A stretch of DNA of 64,000 nucleotides from Gammaproteobacteria bacterium HGW-Gammaproteobacteria-15 (GTDB taxonomy: Bacteria; Pseudomonadota; Gammaproteobacteria; Enterobacterales; Alteromonadaceae): contig PGZF01000001.1 in assembly GCA_002840125.1 (NCBI GenBank), forward strand, positions 1,307,237 through 1,371,236. The letters run 5' to 3'. The translations under genes were made by a program, and so were the position numbers. The notes beneath the pieces were generated by a model, which searched no databases, had not been told where the DNA came from, and saw only the letters and a list, made by a program, of their open reading frames with translations. Shown here piece by piece: positions 47,955-59,604 of the stretch. How positions within the stretch are numbered: position 1 is the stretch's first letter; every line of letters starts with the position of its first letter.

Positions 47955-50639
47955 TTACAGGGTGCGTTCAACCTGTATTACTTCAAACACTTCGATCTGA
48001 TCGCCTTCGCGCACATCGTTGTAGTTCTTCACGCCGATACCACATTCAAAGCCGTTACGTACTTCACTAACGTCATCTTTGAAACGACGCAGCGATTCCA
48101 GTTCGCCTTCAAAAATAACCACGTTGTCACGCAGTACACGGATAGGCGCATTACGTTTAATGATACCTTCGGTAACCATACAGCCGGCTATAGCGCCAAA
48201 CTTAGGTGAACGGAACACATCACGCACCTGCGCCAGGCCGATAATTTGCTGCTTAAACTCAGGCGCTAACATGCCTGTCATGGCGGCACGCACTTCGTCT
48301 AACAGCTCATAAATGATGCCGTAGTAACGTAAGTCAAGGCCTTCATCTTCTACCAGTTTACGCGCAGTGCCATCGGCACGAACGTTAAAGCCGATAACAA
48401 TCGCCGATGAAGCGGCTGCCAGCGTCACGTCGGTTTCAGTAATACCACCTACGCCGCTACCAACAATTTTCACTTTCACTTCGTCGGTAGATAACTTCAT
48501 CAGTGATTCAATGATAGCTTCAACAGAACCTTGTACGTCTGCTTTAAGTACAATGTTCAGCTCAGACACGTCGCCTTCAGTCATGTTCGCGAACATATTT
48601 TCCAGCTTAGACTTCTGCTGACGCGCTAACTTAACATCACGGAATTTACCCTGACGATACAGTGCTACTTCACGTGCTTTACGCTCGTCTTTAACCACTG
48701 TAACTTCATCACCGGCTTGTGGCACACCGGATAAACCTAGGATTTCTACCGGAATTGACGGGCCAGCAGTTTTAATTTCTTTACCGTTTTCGTCACGCAT
48801 TGCACGAACCCGGCCGTATTCAAAACCACACAGCACGATTTCGCCCTGTTTCAGCGTACCTTCCTGTACCAGGATAGACGCTACCGGGCCTCGACCTTTG
48901 TCCAGACGTGATTCAATAACCACACCGCGGGCCAAACCTTCTTTAACCGCTTTTAATTCCAGCAGCTCAGATTGGTTCAGAATGGCTTCAAGTAAATCAT
49001 CAATACCCATGCCTGATTTTGCCGACACTGGTACAAACTGCGTATCACCGCCCCACTCTTCAGAAATAACGTCGTACTGTGACAGCTCGTTACGTACCCG
49101 ATCCGGATCTGCTTCTGGCTTATCCATTTTGTTCACAGCAACCACTATCGGCACACCGGCAGCTTTAGCGTGCTGGATAGCTTCTTTGGTTTGTGGCATT
49201 ACGCCATCATCGGCTGCTACTACCAGAATAACAATATCGGTTGCCTTGGCACCACGGGCACGCATTGAGGTAAACGCCGCGTGGCCTGGTGTATCAAGGA
49301 AAGTCACCATACCGCGGTCAGTTTCAACATGATAAGCACCGATATGCTGAGTAATACCACCGGCTTCCCCGGCAGCAACTTTCGCTTTACGGATATAATC
49401 CAATAATGAGGTTTTACCGTGGTCAACGTGGCCCATAACGGTCACTACCGGTGCACGAGGCTCCAGTGCACCTTCGCCCTGGCGGTCAGACATTACTGCT
49501 TCTTCCAGCTCGTTTTCTTTGGTCAGGGTAAATTTGTGGCCCATTTCTTCACAGACAATAGCCGCAGTTTCCTGATCAATAACCTGGTTAATGGTCGCCA
49601 TAGCGCCCATTTTCATCATCACTTTAATCACTTCTGACGCTTTAACGGCCATTTTGGCAGCCAGCTCAGCTACAGTGATGGTTTCGCCAATTTTTACTTC
49701 ACGCTCAACCGGTTGGGCAGGTTTATTAAAACCATGCTGCATGCTGGTTGGGGTTTTCTTTTTCTTTGAATGACGGTTAGCACGGTTAAAAGCTTCTTTG
49801 TCATTGGCATCGTCTTTTTTCTTGCCTTTAACAACCGGCGCTTTTTTACCTGCACCGCGACGGCCAGCGCGCTCTTCTTTAGCGTCAACTTCGTCTTCAG
49901 CCTGTTTAGCAAATTCATTGCTGGTCAGGTGGTAATCATCGGTATCCGCTGGCTTGGCTTTTTCTTCCTGTGCCCAGCGTTCGCCGTTTTCTTCGGCCAG
50001 TTTACGCGCAGCTTCTGCCTGCTTAGCGGCTTCTTCTTCCAGCTTGCGCAGTGCTTCCGCTTCTTGTTGCTGGCGAATACGATCAGCTTCTTTGCGGGCT
50101 TCTTCTTTTGCTGCACGACGGGCCGCTTCTTCCGGATCGTCTTTTAATAACTGAGCCTGTTTAGCATCTTCACGGCGTTTAGCATCGGCGGCTTTGCGCT
50201 CTGCTTCTTCTTTCGCTTTAGCTGCAGCAATTTCTTTCGCCTTACGGTCTGCCTCAGCACGGGCGTGATCAGCTTCAGCACGGGCTTTTTCTTCCGCTGC
50301 GCGGGCTTCTTCCTGTGCTTTTAACGTAGCTTCATCAATTATTGGCTTTTTCACATAAGTTTTTTGCTTACGTACTTCTACCTGAATTTCACGATTACGG
50401 CCTGCACCACCCGCTACGCTAAGCGTGGTTTTTTCTTTGCGCTTTAATGTTAAACGCGCAGGTTCTGCCGACTTACCACCATGCTGAGCACTTAAATGTT
50501 CCAGCAGGGATTTTTTCTCATCTTCGCTGACTACCTGACCGGCTACTTTACTGATACCGGCATCAGCGAATTGCTGCACTAACCGCTCAACAGTAGTACC
50601 GACATCACTGGCTAGCTTTTCTATAGTGACTTCTGCCAT
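47955..50639 (-). CDS. infB: Translation initiation factor IF-2
   Basis: IF-2 brings fMet-tRNA to the 30S P site and promotes subunit joining; its tRNA is encoded upstream in this operon. The 894 residues comprise an N-terminal IF2 domain (about 1-50), a long Ala/Glu/Lys/Arg-rich coiled region (about 95-270), a basic patch, then the GTPase domain with P-loop [16 protein letters not shown] motif, and C-terminal fMet-binding domains. The length and layout match E. coli IF2 alpha (890). The ATG has GGAGGT 12 bases upstream, in the gap after nusA. Confidence 0.98.
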   Translation of the reverse strand: MAEVTIEKLASDVGTTVERLVQQFADAGISKVAGQVVSEDEKKSLLEHLSAQHGGKSAEPARLTLKRKEKTTLSVAGGAGRNREIQVEVRKQKTYVKKPIIDEATLKAQEEARAAEEKARAEADHARAEADRKAKEIAAAKAKEEAERKAADAKRREDAKQAQLLKDDPEEAARRAAKEEARKEADRIRQQQEAEALRKLEEEAAKQAEAARKLAEENGERWAQEEKAKPADTDDYHLTSNEFAKQAEDEVDAKEERAGRRGAGKKAPVVKGKKKDDANDKEAFNRANRHSKKKKTPTSMQHGFNKPAQPVEREVKIGETITVAELAAKMAVKASEVIKVMMKMGAMATINQVIDQETAAIVCEEMGHKFTLTKENELEEAVMSDRQGEGALEPRAPVVTVMGHVDHGKTSLLDYIRKAKVAAGEAGGITQHIGAYHVETDRGMVTFLDTPGHAAFTSMRARGAKATDIVILVVAADDGVMPQTKEAIQHAKAAGVPIVVAVNKMDKPEADPDRVRNELSQYDVISEEWGGDTQFVPVSAKSGMGIDDLLEAILNQSELLELKAVKEGLARGVVIESRLDKGRGPVASILVQEGTLKQGEIVLCGFEYGRVRAMRDENGKEIKTAGPSIPVEILGLSGVPQAGDEVTVVKDERKAREVALYRQGKFRDVKLARQQKSKLENMFANMTEGDVSELNIVLKADVQGSVEAIIESLMKLSTDEVKVKIVGSGVGGITETDVTLAAASSAIVIGFNVRADGTARKLVEDEGLDLRYYGIIYELLDEVRAAMTGMLAPEFKQQIIGLAQVRDVFRSPKFGAIAGCMVTEGIIKRNAPIRVLRDNVVIFEGELESLRRFKDDVSEVRNGFECGIGVKNYNDVREGDQIEVFEVIQVERTL

Positions 50640-50660
50640 TTGTGTTGTTACCTCCGTTGA

Positions 50661-52160
50661 CTACTTATTTTCTTCGCTAAACCAAACGATATTACGGGCT
50701 GCCATAATCATGTCGGCGGCTTGTTGTTCCGACATAGGGGCTATTTCCAGTAAATCGTCTACACCCAGCTCAGCCAGGTCGTCTAACGTTGTTACCCCTT
50801 TACTGGCCAAAACATAGGCCGTGTGGGTATCTAATTCTTTCAGCGCTAACAGCGCTTCTGTGGGTTGTGCGTCTTCCAGTGATTCTTCACTGGCCAGAGC
50901 ACGGGTGGTTAATACTGCTTTGGCACGGCCACGCAGCTCTTCCACTGTCGCTTCGTCCAGACCATCGATGCTTAACAGCTCGCTGATTGGTACATAAGCA
51001 ATTTCTTCCAGTGTGGAGAAACCCTCATCTACCAGCACATCGGCAAAGTCTTCGTCAATTTCAAGTGCATCAACAAATACCTGACGTACCTTAGCGGTTT
51101 CTTCCTGGTGCTTTTGCTTCATGGCGCTAACAGACATCACATTCAGTTCCCAGCCGGTAAGCTGGCTGGCTAAACGTACGTTCTGGCCGTTACGGCCAAT
51201 AGCCATCGCCAGGTTGGCATCTTCTACCGCGATATCCATTGAATGCGTGTCTTCATCAACGATGATAGAGGCCACTTCAGCCGGAGCCATGGCATTGATC
51301 ACAAACTGGGCATCGTTATCGTCATACAGCACAATATCAACCCGCTCACCGGCCAGCTCGTTAGATACCGCCTGCACACGTGAACCACGCATACCTACGC
51401 AAGCGCCAACCGGGTCGATACGACGGTCGTTACTTTTAACGGCAATTTTGGCACGGGCACCCGGGTCACGGGCAGCGCCACGCAGTTCAATCATCTCTTC
51501 GCCGATTTCAGGCACTTCAATGCGGAATAATTCCAGCAGCATTTCCGGGCGTGAACGGCTTAAAAACAGCTGAGCACCACGCGCTTCCGGTTTTACTTCA
51601 AACAATAACGCACGAATACGATCGCCCGGACGATAGGTTTCACGCGGTAACATTTCATCGCGGCCTAACATGGCTTCAGCATTATTGCCTAAATCAACAA
51701 TGATACTGTCACGGTTTACTTTTTTCACCACGCCGGTAACTAACTCACCCACCTGGTCAATATAAGCTTCTACTACCTGTGAACGCTCGGCTTCACGTAC
51801 TTTCTGTACGATTACCTGCTTGGCCATCTGGGTAGTGATGCGGTCAAATTCGATAGAGTCAATTTGCTCTTCGTAGTAATCGCCAATCTTTACCGAAGGG
51901 TCATCATACTGCGCCGCCGATAACGTCATTTCGCGGTACGGGTGCTCTTGCACCTGATCGTCAGGAATAACCTGCCAGCGGCGGAAGGTCTCATAAGAGC
52001 CGGTCTTACGGTCAATATTAACGCGAACTTCAATATCGCCTTCATTCTTTTTCTTGGTGGCCGCTGCCAGTGCAAACTCCAGTGCCTGGAAGATCTTTTC
52101 CCGTGGCACAGATTTTTCGTTTGAAACTGCATCAACAACTAATAATATTTCTTTTGCCAT
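50661..52160 (-). CDS. nusA: Transcription termination/antitermination factor NusA
   Basis: NusA binds RNA polymerase and nascent RNA to control pausing, termination and antitermination. The 499-residue protein has the N-terminal polymerase-binding domain, an S1 domain (about 135-200, [11 protein letters not shown]), two KH domains ([11 protein letters not shown] and [12 protein letters not shown]) and two C-terminal acidic AR repeats (after about 360), as in E. coli (495). It starts 29 bases after rimP. Confidence 0.98.
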   Translation of the reverse strand: MAKEILLVVDAVSNEKSVPREKIFQALEFALAAATKKKNEGDIEVRVNIDRKTGSYETFRRWQVIPDDQVQEHPYREMTLSAAQYDDPSVKIGDYYEEQIDSIEFDRITTQMAKQVIVQKVREAERSQVVEAYIDQVGELVTGVVKKVNRDSIIVDLGNNAEAMLGRDEMLPRETYRPGDRIRALLFEVKPEARGAQLFLSRSRPEMLLELFRIEVPEIGEEMIELRGAARDPGARAKIAVKSNDRRIDPVGACVGMRGSRVQAVSNELAGERVDIVLYDDNDAQFVINAMAPAEVASIIVDEDTHSMDIAVEDANLAMAIGRNGQNVRLASQLTGWELNVMSVSAMKQKHQEETAKVRQVFVDALEIDEDFADVLVDEGFSTLEEIAYVPISELLSIDGLDEATVEELRGRAKAVLTTRALASEESLEDAQPTEALLALKELDTHTAYVLASKGVTTLDDLAELGVDDLLEIAPMSEQQAADMIMAARNIVWFSEENK

Positions 52161-52189
52161 TGTTTGTTGCCTCGCTTTGCCCCGATACC

Positions 52190-52645
52190 TTAAAACACCG
52201 GTACCACGTTTGCTTTATCTACGTTATCCATCAGCAAACGATAGGGTTTGCCATCTACTTCCACTATCAACATATCGTCTTCAATAGCTGTTAGTACGCC
52301 TTTAAACTTACGCCGGCCATCCTGTGGGATCGCCAGTTTTACTTCAATTTTTTGCCCTACTACCGCCAGAAAATGTGCGGGCGTAAACAATGGCCGATCC
52401 AGACCAGGTGACGATACCTCAAGCAGGTATTCATTTGTTATCGGATCTTCCACATCTAAAATGGCACTGACCTCACGACTGACCAGCGCGCAATCGTCAA
52501 CATTGACACCATCCGCATGATCAATATACAGCCGTAAAGTTGAGTGACGACCAGCCTGTACCAGTTCCAGCCCCAACAACTCAAAGCCTGCGGCTTCAAC
52601 GGTTGGCAGCAATAACTCTGTCAGTGTCTGTTCTTGCTTAGTCAA
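52190..52645 (-). CDS. rimP: Ribosome maturation factor RimP
   Basis: RimP is required for 30S subunit maturation. The 151-residue protein contains [13 protein letters not shown] and [10 protein letters not shown] and the S-S-P-G-L-D-R-P-L loop of the family. The start is TTG at 52645, supported by a strong GGAGG eight bases upstream; no ATG is in frame nearby. Two terminator-like hairpins separate it from the tRNA-fMet gene, so it may depend on readthrough or on its own promoter. Confidence 0.95.
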   Translation of the reverse strand: MTKQEQTLTELLLPTVEAAGFELLGLELVQAGRHSTLRLYIDHADGVNVDDCALVSREVSAILDVEDPITNEYLLEVSSPGLDRPLFTPAHFLAVVGQKIEVKLAIPQDGRRKFKGVLTAIEDDMLIVEVDGKPYRLLMDNVDKANVVPVF

Positions 52646-52710
52646 CGAGACCTCCGGAAATTCTGCTGTGGCAGGTTACTTTGTCAGTAACAGCGGCAAC
52701 AACAGTAAAT

Positions 52711-52730
52711 AAAAAAAGGGCGTTTAGCCC
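52711..52730 (-). terminator. Second terminator-like hairpin upstream of rimP
   Basis: On the minus strand GGGC-TAAAC-GCCC is followed by seven T. The four-base stem is short, so it is weaker than the one at 52762. Confidence 0.6.
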
Positions 52731-52761
52731 ATTACTGCGTAAAACTGAGTCTGCAGATACG

Positions 52762-52785
52762 AAAACGCCCCGAACTAGCGGGGCG
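52762..52785 (-). terminator. Terminator after tRNA-fMet
   Basis: On the minus strand CGCCCCG-CTAGTT-CGGGGCG is followed by TTTT. It lies 100 bases behind the tRNA and would free the tRNA 3' end. Confidence 0.75.
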
Positions 52786-52884
52786 AATGGGCATCCAATC
52801 AACTAACATATCGCCAATGTTAATTGAAAATCTAATCACTTCATCATCGCAGCATTTCAATAATTTCTACAACGAATAAGAAGT

Positions 52885-52961
<77 letters not shown>

Positions 52962-53035
52962 TCCGTAATTGGCGCTTATTATATAGCGCTGACTGGCTTA
53001 TCGCAAGCATTGCCTTGGCAAACTGTCGATAAATT

Positions 53036-53120
53036 TGGTGCCGAGAGCGGGACTTGAACCCGCACGTCCGAAGACACTACCCCCTCAAGATAGCGTGTCT
53101 ACCAATTTCACCACCTCGGC
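53036..53120 (-). tRNA. leuU: tRNA-Leu (anticodon GAG)
   Basis: An 85-base class II tRNA with encoded CCA, acceptor GCCGAGG/TCTCGGC, the D-arm GGTGAAATTGGTAGAC and a long variable arm (TGTCTTCGGACG region). The anticodon loop CTTGAGG gives GAG. In E. coli the same tRNA (leuU) follows secG, as here. Confidence 0.96.
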
Positions 53121-53133
53121 TAAATTAAGAGGA

Positions 53134-53460
53134 TTAGTTACCTACAGGAATATCGCTGGTATCGTCTTTTTTCGGTTCAACTTGCTCAGTAACAGGTACT
53201 GATAAATCATCCCAGGCATCGACTTTTTTGCTGCCTGCACTGTAGTTACCCAGTACGATACTTAACACAAAAAAGATAGTGGCCAGTACAGTAGTGGTTT
53301 TGGTAAGAAAATTACCCGTGCCTGACGAACCGAACACGGTAGCAGAGGCGCCGGCACCAAAAGCTGCACCCATATCAGCACCTTTACCATGCTGAATTAA
53401 CACTAAACCAATCAATGCTATGGCAACTAACAAATAAACTACTATCAAAATCTCGTACAT
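53134..53460 (-). CDS. secG: Preprotein translocase subunit SecG
   Basis: A 108-residue protein with two helices (about 2-22 and 54-73), the usual SecG topology, and the conserved V-L-I-Q-H-G-K-G-A-D-M-G-A-A-F-G-A-G loop. It stimulates SecYEG-driven export. ATG 53460 has AAGGAAT upstream; the frame extends to 53496 within the tpiA end but is not SecG. It begins two bases after tpiA and is followed by tRNA-Leu after 13 bases. Confidence 0.95.
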   Translation of the reverse strand: MYEILIVVYLLVAIALIGLVLIQHGKGADMGAAFGAGASATVFGSSGTGNFLTKTTTVLATIFFVLSIVLGNYSAGSKKVDAWDDLSVPVTEQVEPKKDDTSDIPVGN

Positions 53461-53462
53461 GC

Positions 53463-54215
53463 TTATTCCTTTGCACCTTTTGTAACTGCAAGGCAAATTT
53501 GCGCAAATTCTGCTGGTTTGAGGCTTGCACCACCTACCAGAGCACCGTCTATGTCGGCTTGGCGAAATAATGCAGCAAAATTTTCTGCATTAACACTGCC
53601 GCCATACAATAATTTTACCCTTACTGCTGATTGCTTATTATACCTGGCCAGATGTTGCCTGATAAAAGCATGGGTCGTTTGCGCCTGTTCTGGCGTGGCC
53701 GACTCACCTGTGCCTATGGCCCATATTGGTTCATATGCAATCACTGATTTCGCCAGTAATTCGGGCTGCGAAGCATACACCGCATCAAGTTGCCGTGCAA
53801 GAACCTGCTGCGTTTTTTCTTGCTGCCGCTCGGTTGCTGATTCACCAACACATAATATGGGCGTTAAACCTGCAGCAACAGCACGCGCCAATTTAGCCGC
53901 GATAAGCTCATCACTTTCACCATTTAACGCGCGCCGTTCTGAATGGCCGACTATCACGTAACTGGCACCTGCCTCTTGCAACAAGCCGGCACTGAGTTCA
54001 CCGGTAAAGGCGCCGCTTATTTCATCGCTTAAAGTTTGCCCACCAAGCGCAAAATTACACAATGCAGGAAAGCGTGTTAACAGCGTAGCTGGCGGACACA
54101 CAACAACAGCGTGTTCTGTTAACGGCAGTGCCGTTAACACCTCGACCATTTCCTCAACCAGTGCGGCTGAACCGTTCATCTTCCAGTTCGCGGCTATCAG
54201 TGGTGTGCGTTGCAT
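53463..54215 (-). CDS. tpiA: Triosephosphate isomerase
   Basis: A 250-residue TIM barrel with the catalytic residues in place: Asn and Lys of A-N-W-K-M-N-G, His of V-G-H-S-E-R-R and Glu of I-A-Y-E-P-I-W-A-I-G-T-G. It interconverts DHAP and glyceraldehyde 3-phosphate. In this lineage, as in Pseudomonas, it lies between glmM and secG, whereas in enterics tpiA is elsewhere. The promoter at 54247-54275 may serve tpiA-secG. Confidence 0.97.
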   Translation of the reverse strand: MQRTPLIAANWKMNGSAALVEEMVEVLTALPLTEHAVVVCPPATLLTRFPALCNFALGGQTLSDEISGAFTGELSAGLLQEAGASYVIVGHSERRALNGESDELIAAKLARAVAAGLTPILCVGESATERQQEKTQQVLARQLDAVYASQPELLAKSVIAYEPIWAIGTGESATPEQAQTTHAFIRQHLARYNKQSAVRVKLLYGGSVNAENFAALFRQADIDGALVGGASLKPAEFAQICLAVTKGAKE

Positions 54216-54246
54216 GGTGCTGTTTCCCTGTAATTAGACGGGCGCG

Positions 54247-54275
54247 ATATTAACCAACCACGCCTGTGCAAACAA
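54247..54275 (-). promoter_or_regulatory. Putative sigma-70 promoter for tpiA
   Basis: On the minus strand TTGTTT (54275-54270) and TAATAT (54252-54247) are separated by 17 bases in the 83-base glmM-tpiA gap, about 30 bases before the tpiA ATG. Confidence 0.4.
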
Positions 54276-54298
54276 GCTTTAATGGCGCCTTTGGACAA

Positions 54299-55633
54299 TC
54301 AACTGGCGATTTTTACTGCAGCAGCGATCTGCTCGGCATACTGCCTTACTTCAGTTGCATCTTCGCCTTCCACCATCACCCGGATCAGTGGTTCAGTGCC
54401 ACTTTTACGGATCAGCACCCTGCCGGAGCCATTTAGTTTGGCCTCAACATCAGCAATTACCTGTTTCACATGCTGTTTTTCCAGCGGTGCGGTGCCTTTT
54501 TCAAACTTCACGTTTACCAGCACCTGTGGCAGCTTATGCATACCCTGGCTAAATTCAGCCAGCGTCATACCCGCTTCTATCATTGCCGTAAGTACTTGTA
54601 ATGACGCAATAATGCCATCACCGGTACAAGTATGATCTAAATTCAGTACATGGCCGGAGTTTTCACCACCAATACGCCAGTTGTTCTCGCGCAGCAGCTC
54701 CATTACGTAGCGATCACCCACTGCACTGCGGGCAAAGGGGATATCCAGCTCTTTAAGCGCCAGCTCAAGGCCCAGGTTACTCATTAACGTGCCTACTACA
54801 CCGCCTTGCAGTTTATTCTGCTCTTTGGCAGCACGGGCAATAATATAAACTATTTCATCACCATCTATTACCCGGCCGGTATGATCAACCATCATTACGC
54901 GGTCGCCATCACCATCATAGGCAATACCCAGACCGGCTTTACGCTCCACAACAGTTTTTTGCAGCAATTCAGTATGGGTAGCGCCACAGTGATCATTAAT
55001 ATTTAACCCATCCGGGCTGGCACCAATTAGAATGACTTCAGCACCCAATTCCTTAAATACAGCCGGCGCGATGTGATAAGTGGCACCATGGGCACAGTCA
55101 ACAACAATTGTCATGCCGCTTAATGATAAATGGTTCGGCAGGTGGCTTTTACAAAACTCGATATAACGCCCGGCAGCATCATCAATACGCTGGGCCTTAC
55201 CCAGTTTTTCTGACGGTTCGCACACCATCGGCTGTTCCAGCTCGTATTCAATCGCCAGTTCAACTTCATCTGGTAATTTGGTGCCATCAGCGGAGAAGAA
55301 CTTAATGCCGTTATCGTAATAAGGATTGTGCGAAGCACTAATTACAATACCGGCCTCGGCCCGGAATGTACGGGTTAAATAGGCCACAGCGGGTGTTGGC
55401 ATAGGCCCTAACAAGCGCACGTTGATACCGGCAGCAATTAAACCGGCTTCCAGCGCTGTTTCTAATAAATAACCAGAAATACGCGTATCTTTGCCAATTA
55501 ATACTTTGCGGGTACCACGCTGCGACAACACACGGCCAGCGGCCCAGCCTAACTTCATGGCAAATTCAGGTGTAATAGGAAACTCACCTACCCGGCCACG
55601 CACGCCATCAGTTCCAAAATACTTTCTGCTCAT
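54299..55633 (-). CDS. glmM: Phosphoglucosamine mutase
   Basis: GlmM converts glucosamine 6-phosphate to glucosamine 1-phosphate for UDP-GlcNAc, needed for peptidoglycan and LPS. The 444-residue enzyme has the phosphoserine loop [10 protein letters not shown], the metal loop D-G-D-G-D-R-V, the sugar loop G-G-E-N-S-G-H and the phosphate site R-K-S-G-T-E-P. It starts three bases after the folP stop. Confidence 0.97.
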   Translation of the reverse strand: MSRKYFGTDGVRGRVGEFPITPEFAMKLGWAAGRVLSQRGTRKVLIGKDTRISGYLLETALEAGLIAAGINVRLLGPMPTPAVAYLTRTFRAEAGIVISASHNPYYDNGIKFFSADGTKLPDEVELAIEYELEQPMVCEPSEKLGKAQRIDDAAGRYIEFCKSHLPNHLSLSGMTIVVDCAHGATYHIAPAVFKELGAEVILIGASPDGLNINDHCGATHTELLQKTVVERKAGLGIAYDGDGDRVMMVDHTGRVIDGDEIVYIIARAAKEQNKLQGGVVGTLMSNLGLELALKELDIPFARSAVGDRYVMELLRENNWRIGGENSGHVLNLDHTCTGDGIIASLQVLTAMIEAGMTLAEFSQGMHKLPQVLVNVKFEKGTAPLEKQHVKQVIADVEAKLNGSGRVLIRKSGTEPLIRVMVEGEDATEVRQYAEQIAAAVKIAS

Positions 55634-55636
55634 CCT

Positions 55637-56470
55637 TTATGCTCCATACTGCATGGCAGTCACTACCCTGACCGCCTGCACTGTTTCTCTAACATCATGC
55701 ACCCGGATGATCCGGGCCCCTTGTAATGCTGCAATAGTAGCGCAGGCCACACTGCCTGCCAAACGCTGATTCACCGGTATGTTCAGTAATTGACCAATCA
55801 TTGACTTACGCGACATACCAGCCAGCACCGGATAACCAGAATCAGTAAACTGTGCCAGTTGCTGCAACAGCAAATAGTTATGGCTCAGGCTTTTACCAAA
55901 ACCAAAACCGGGGTCAAGAATAATATGTTGCCTGTGCATGCCGGCTTGTTCACAGGCTGCGGCACGCTCTAATAAAAACTGTTTAACCTCTGCCACCACC
56001 TGCTGATACTGTGGCAAATGCTGCATACTGCGCGGAGCTCCCTGCATATGCATCAGGCATACCGGTACATCAGCAGCAATGGCGACTTCTAATGCGCCAG
56101 GCGCCAACAAGGCCCTGACATCATTAATAATATCGGCACCAGCCTGAACCGCAGCTGACATCACCCCAGCCTTGCTGGTGTCAACAGAGATGGCGCAATC
56201 AAAACGTTGGCGGATAGCCTCAATCACCGGTATTACCCGGTTTAGTTCGTCCTGCTCTGCGACATCCACGGCACCGGGGCGGGTAGATTCGCCACCGATA
56301 TCCAGAATGACGGCTCCGTCTGCCAACATTTGTTCGGCCTGGCGCAAGGCCGCATTTAACTGCTGATGTTTACCGCCATCAGAGAAAGAGTCCGGCGTGA
56401 TATTTAAAATACCCATAACCACTGGGCGGCTTAAATCCAGTTTGCGCTGGCGGGGCAAGGACAACAACAT
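55637..56470 (-). CDS. folP: Dihydropteroate synthase
   Basis: FolP condenses the pterin diphosphate with p-aminobenzoate in folate synthesis and is the sulfonamide target. The 277-residue protein shows M-G-I-L-N-I-T-P-D-S-F-S-D-G-G, G-G-E-S-T-R-P-G, I-S-V-D-T-S-K and D-P-G-F-G-F-G-K. ATG 56470 follows AGGAGCC; the frame is open upstream to 56524 across the ftsH terminator. Thus folP is probably transcribed from its own promoter. Confidence 0.97.
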   Translation of the reverse strand: MLLSLPRQRKLDLSRPVVMGILNITPDSFSDGGKHQQLNAALRQAEQMLADGAVILDIGGESTRPGAVDVAEQDELNRVIPVIEAIRQRFDCAISVDTSKAGVMSAAVQAGADIINDVRALLAPGALEVAIAADVPVCLMHMQGAPRSMQHLPQYQQVVAEVKQFLLERAAACEQAGMHRQHIILDPGFGFGKSLSHNYLLLQQLAQFTDSGYPVLAGMSRKSMIGQLLNIPVNQRLAGSVACATIAALQGARIIRVHDVRETVQAVRVVTAMQYGA

Positions 56471-56506
56471 AATGGCTCCTGTAACAGATATTTTGGTACT
56501 GGCAGT

Positions 56507-56532
56507 AAAAATAAACCCCGGCATAACCGGGG
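56507..56532 (-). terminator. Terminator after ftsH
   Basis: On the minus strand CCCCGG-TTATG-CCGGGG is followed by TTTATTTTT. It lies 27 bases after the ftsH stop, before folP. Confidence 0.8.
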
Positions 56533-56558
56533 CTTTAATTTAATTAAATACAGCAGAT

Positions 56559-58490
56559 TTAGTGCAGGTTACCTTCAGAAGGTTTACCCGGAGCAGCTGC
56601 ATCATCATCCTGGCTGACTTTGCTATCCGGCTTATCATCTGAGCCTGGCTTATCACGTGGCTCCCAATTCTCTGGCTGGCGCACTTCGCGACGGGCCATC
56701 AGATCATCAATCTGTTTGGCATCTATGGTTTCATACTTCATCAATGCATCTTTCATCGCATGCAGGATGTCCATATTTTCTTCAATCAGCTTTTTCGCTC
56801 TGTCGTAATTCCGGTCGATAAAGTCACGAATTTCAGCATCAATGGCTTTAACGGTATCTTCCGACATATGCTTATTTTTACTGACCGAGCGGCCCAGAAA
56901 CACTTCGCCCTCTTCATCGGCGTACAGCAACGGGCCCAGTTTCTCTGAGAAACCCCACTGGGTAACCATCTTACGCGCCAGATCTGTAGCCCGCTCAATA
57001 TCGTTCGACGCACCGGTAGTAACATATTCAAAACCGTAAATCACTTCCTCGGCAATACGGCCACCGAACAACGAGCTGATCATGCTTTCTAACAGACGTT
57101 TACTGTGCGATACACGGTCACGTTCTGGTAAGTACATGGTGACACCCAAAGCCCGGCCACGCGGAATAATACTGACTTTATACACCGGGTCATGATCCGG
57201 CACTAAGCGGCCAACAATGGCATGGCCAGCTTCGTGATAGGCTGTCATTTCTTTTTCTTTCTCTGTCATCACCATAGAGCGGCGTTCAGCACCCATCATG
57301 ATTTTGTCTTTGGCTTTTTCGAACTCGTCCATCGACACTACACGGCGACCACCACGGGCAGCAAACAGCGCAGCTTCGTTAACAAGGTTGGCTAAGTCGG
57401 CACCAGAAAAGCCCGGCGTACCGCGTGCAATAACTGATGGTTCTACACCTTCCGCCAGCGGCACTTTACGCATATGCACTTTCAAGATTTGCTCGCGGCC
57501 TTTTACATCCGGTAAACCTACCACTACCTGGCGGTCAAAACGGCCGGGGCGCAATAGCGCAGGGTCCAGTACGTCTGGTCGGTTAGTGGCAGCAATAACA
57601 ATAATGCCCTCGTTACCGTCAAAGCCATCCATCTCTACCAGCATCTGGTTTAAGGTTTGCTCACGTTCATCATGGCCACCACCTAAACCGGCACCACGCT
57701 GGCGGCCTACTGCATCAATCTCATCGATAAAGATAATACAAGGTGCAGCTTTTTTAGCTTGTTCAAACATGTCGCGCACACGGGATGCACCCACACCAAC
57801 AAACATTTCCACGAAGTCTGAACCAGAAATAGTAAAGAACGGCACTTTAGCTTCACCGGCAATGGCTTTAGCTAACAGCGTTTTACCTGTACCCGGTGGG
57901 CCAACCATTAAAATACCGGTTGGAATTTTGCCGCCCAGTTTTTGGAAACGGGATGGGTCGCGCAGGTAATCAACCAGTTCAGATACTTCTTCTTTTGCTT
58001 CGTCACAGCCTGCAACATCAGCAAAAGTGGTTTTAATCTGGTCTTCACCCATCAGGCGCGCTTTGCTCTTGCCAAACGACATGGCACCTTTGCCACCACC
58101 GCCCTGCATCTGGCGCATAAAGAAAATCCACACACCGATAAGCAACAACATCGGGCCCCAGGACAGCAGAATAGTGCCCAGCAAGCTGCTTTCTTCCGGC
58201 TTGCTGCCTAAGGTTCTGACATCATTTTTAATCAGATCATCCAGCAGCTTTTCGTCATAGCCACCCGGGATTACTGTTTCGAAGCGGTCACCGCTGCGTT
58301 TAACGCCGGTAATAACACCAGAGCGCTCAACCTTCACCTCTCGGATCTGGCCCTGATTTACCTCATTGATAAACTGAGTATAGCTGGTTTGCCGGTCGGT
58401 ACTGTCGCCGGGGCCAAAGCTGTTAAACACCGACATTAATACGACGGCGATCACTAACCAGACAATCAGATTCTTTGCCATGTCACTCAA
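56559..58490 (-). CDS. ftsH: ATP-dependent zinc metalloprotease FtsH
   Basis: FtsH is the membrane-bound AAA+ protease controlling LpxC, sigma-32 and misassembled membrane proteins. The 643 residues have two membrane helices (about 5-24 and 100-120), the AAA domain with Walker A G-P-P-G-T-G-K-T and the SRH region, and the M41 peptidase motif H-E-A-G-H. The C-terminus is a charged Asp/Lys/Pro-rich tail. It starts 49 bases after rlmE, the normal pairing. Confidence 0.98.
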   Translation of the reverse strand: MSDMAKNLIVWLVIAVVLMSVFNSFGPGDSTDRQTSYTQFINEVNQGQIREVKVERSGVITGVKRSGDRFETVIPGGYDEKLLDDLIKNDVRTLGSKPEESSLLGTILLSWGPMLLLIGVWIFFMRQMQGGGGKGAMSFGKSKARLMGEDQIKTTFADVAGCDEAKEEVSELVDYLRDPSRFQKLGGKIPTGILMVGPPGTGKTLLAKAIAGEAKVPFFTISGSDFVEMFVGVGASRVRDMFEQAKKAAPCIIFIDEIDAVGRQRGAGLGGGHDEREQTLNQMLVEMDGFDGNEGIIVIAATNRPDVLDPALLRPGRFDRQVVVGLPDVKGREQILKVHMRKVPLAEGVEPSVIARGTPGFSGADLANLVNEAALFAARGGRRVVSMDEFEKAKDKIMMGAERRSMVMTEKEKEMTAYHEAGHAIVGRLVPDHDPVYKVSIIPRGRALGVTMYLPERDRVSHSKRLLESMISSLFGGRIAEEVIYGFEYVTTGASNDIERATDLARKMVTQWGFSEKLGPLLYADEEGEVFLGRSVSKNKHMSEDTVKAIDAEIRDFIDRNYDRAKKLIEENMDILHAMKDALMKYETIDAKQIDDLMARREVRQPENWEPRDKPGSDDKPDSKVSQDDDAAAPGKPSEGNLH

Positions 58491-58539
58491 GGTTATAACC
58501 TCTTCTTACCGATAAATAGATAATTACCCGGCTACTTTA

Positions 58540-59169
58540 CTAGACTTTGAAGCCGGTCGCCACGATATATGTCTCACGTGAACGCGCACGGGACGAATCG
58601 GGCTTACGAATTTTTACAGTGGTAAAGGCGGCGCGCACATCTTTTAAAAATTGCTCGAAGCCATCACCCTGAAATACTTTGACCACAAAACTGCCATTTT
58701 GCTTCAATACTTTGTGACACATATCAAGCGCCAGTTCCACCAGATACACCGACCTTGCCTGATCTGTAGTGTCATTGCCACTCATATTTGGCGCCATATC
58801 AGACAATACCACATCTACGTTCTGACCGCCGATCCGGCTCAGTAATGCGTTCAATACTGCTTCATCACGAAAGTCTCCCTGCAGGAAACTAACACCGTTA
58901 ATCGGATCCATTGGCAGAATATCGCAGGCTATCACGGTACCTTTGTCACCGACAAGACCAACACAAAACTGTGACCAACTGCCCGGTGCTGAGCCCAAAT
59001 CGACTACGGTCATAGCCGGTTTTATCAGTTTGTCCTGCTGGTTTATCTCTTCCAGTTTAAACGCTGCACGTGAACGCAGGCCTAATTTTTGTGCTTTTTG
59101 TACAAATTGATCATCGAAATGCTCTTTCAACCAGCGGGTGGAACTGGCGGAGCGTTTTTTCTTGGTCAT
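58540..59169 (-). CDS. rlmE: 23S rRNA (uridine-2552-2'-O)-methyltransferase RlmE
   Basis: A 209-residue FtsJ/RrmJ methyltransferase acting on U2552 of the 50S A-loop. Motif I is [13 protein letters not shown]; the catalytic K-D-K-E tetrad positions are represented by K in S-R-A-A-F-K-L, D in L-S-D-M-A-P-N, K in V-V-K-V-F-Q-G-D-G and E in R-E-T-Y. It is divergent from yhbY and is followed by ftsH. Confidence 0.97.
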   Translation of the reverse strand: MTKKKRSASSTRWLKEHFDDQFVQKAQKLGLRSRAAFKLEEINQQDKLIKPAMTVVDLGSAPGSWSQFCVGLVGDKGTVIACDILPMDPINGVSFLQGDFRDEAVLNALLSRIGGQNVDVVLSDMAPNMSGNDTTDQARSVYLVELALDMCHKVLKQNGSFVVKVFQGDGFEQFLKDVRAAFTTVKIRKPDSSRARSRETYIVATGFKV

Positions 59170-59252
59170 GCTTTCACTCTTGATTAGTGTTATGCGTTAG
59201 ATGGCGCTACAATAACGCAAATTCAAGCGTTATCTGCGGAAATAGTCATTTT

Positions 59253-59549
59253 ATGAGTTTAACCAACAAACAGAAACAATTTTTAAAAGCAAAAGCCCAT
59301 GATCTTAAGCCGGTGATCCTGCTCGGTGGCAACGGCCTGACTGAAGGCGTGGTTGCCGAGATTGAAGTTGCACTGAGCTTTCACGAACTGATTAAAGTAA
59401 AAGTACCAACCGAAGACCGTGAGCAAAAAGTACTGATTATGGATGCGATTATCCGTGAAACCAAAGCAGATAAAGTACAGGTAATAGGTAAAACGCTGGT
59501 GTTGTTCCGCCAAAGTGAAGCGAAAAAAATTCAGCTGCCACGCGGCTAA
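59253..59549 (+). CDS. yhbY: CRM-domain RNA-binding protein YhbY
   Basis: A 98-residue CRM domain protein associated with pre-50S ribosomes. The family loop G-G-N-G-L-T-E and the opening L-T-N-K-Q-K-Q-F-L-K-A-K-A-H are clear. ATG 59253 begins the conserved sequence; the upstream open frame to 59187 is not conserved and the ribosome site is weak. It is the only plus-strand gene in the 41.7-64 kb block. Confidence 0.94.
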   Translation: MSLTNKQKQFLKAKAHDLKPVILLGGNGLTEGVVAEIEVALSFHELIKVKVPTEDREQKVLIMDAIIRETKADKVQVIGKTLVLFRQSEAKKIQLPRG

Positions 59550-59564
59550 GCATATATTAAACAT

Positions 59565-59591
59565 AAAAAAAGCGCCTTTCGGCGCTTTTTT
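59565..59591. terminator. Bidirectional terminator between yhbY and greA
   Basis: The stem AAGCGCC/GGCGCTT with loop TTTC has seven A before and six T after, serving both convergent genes. Confidence 0.88.
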
Positions 59592-59604
59592 GTTGGGCAA
59601 TATA

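Noticed and set aside
57298-57969. Open frame of 223 codons on the plus strand
   Set aside because: Antisense shadow of ftsH, whose AAA domain is unmistakable on the minus strand.
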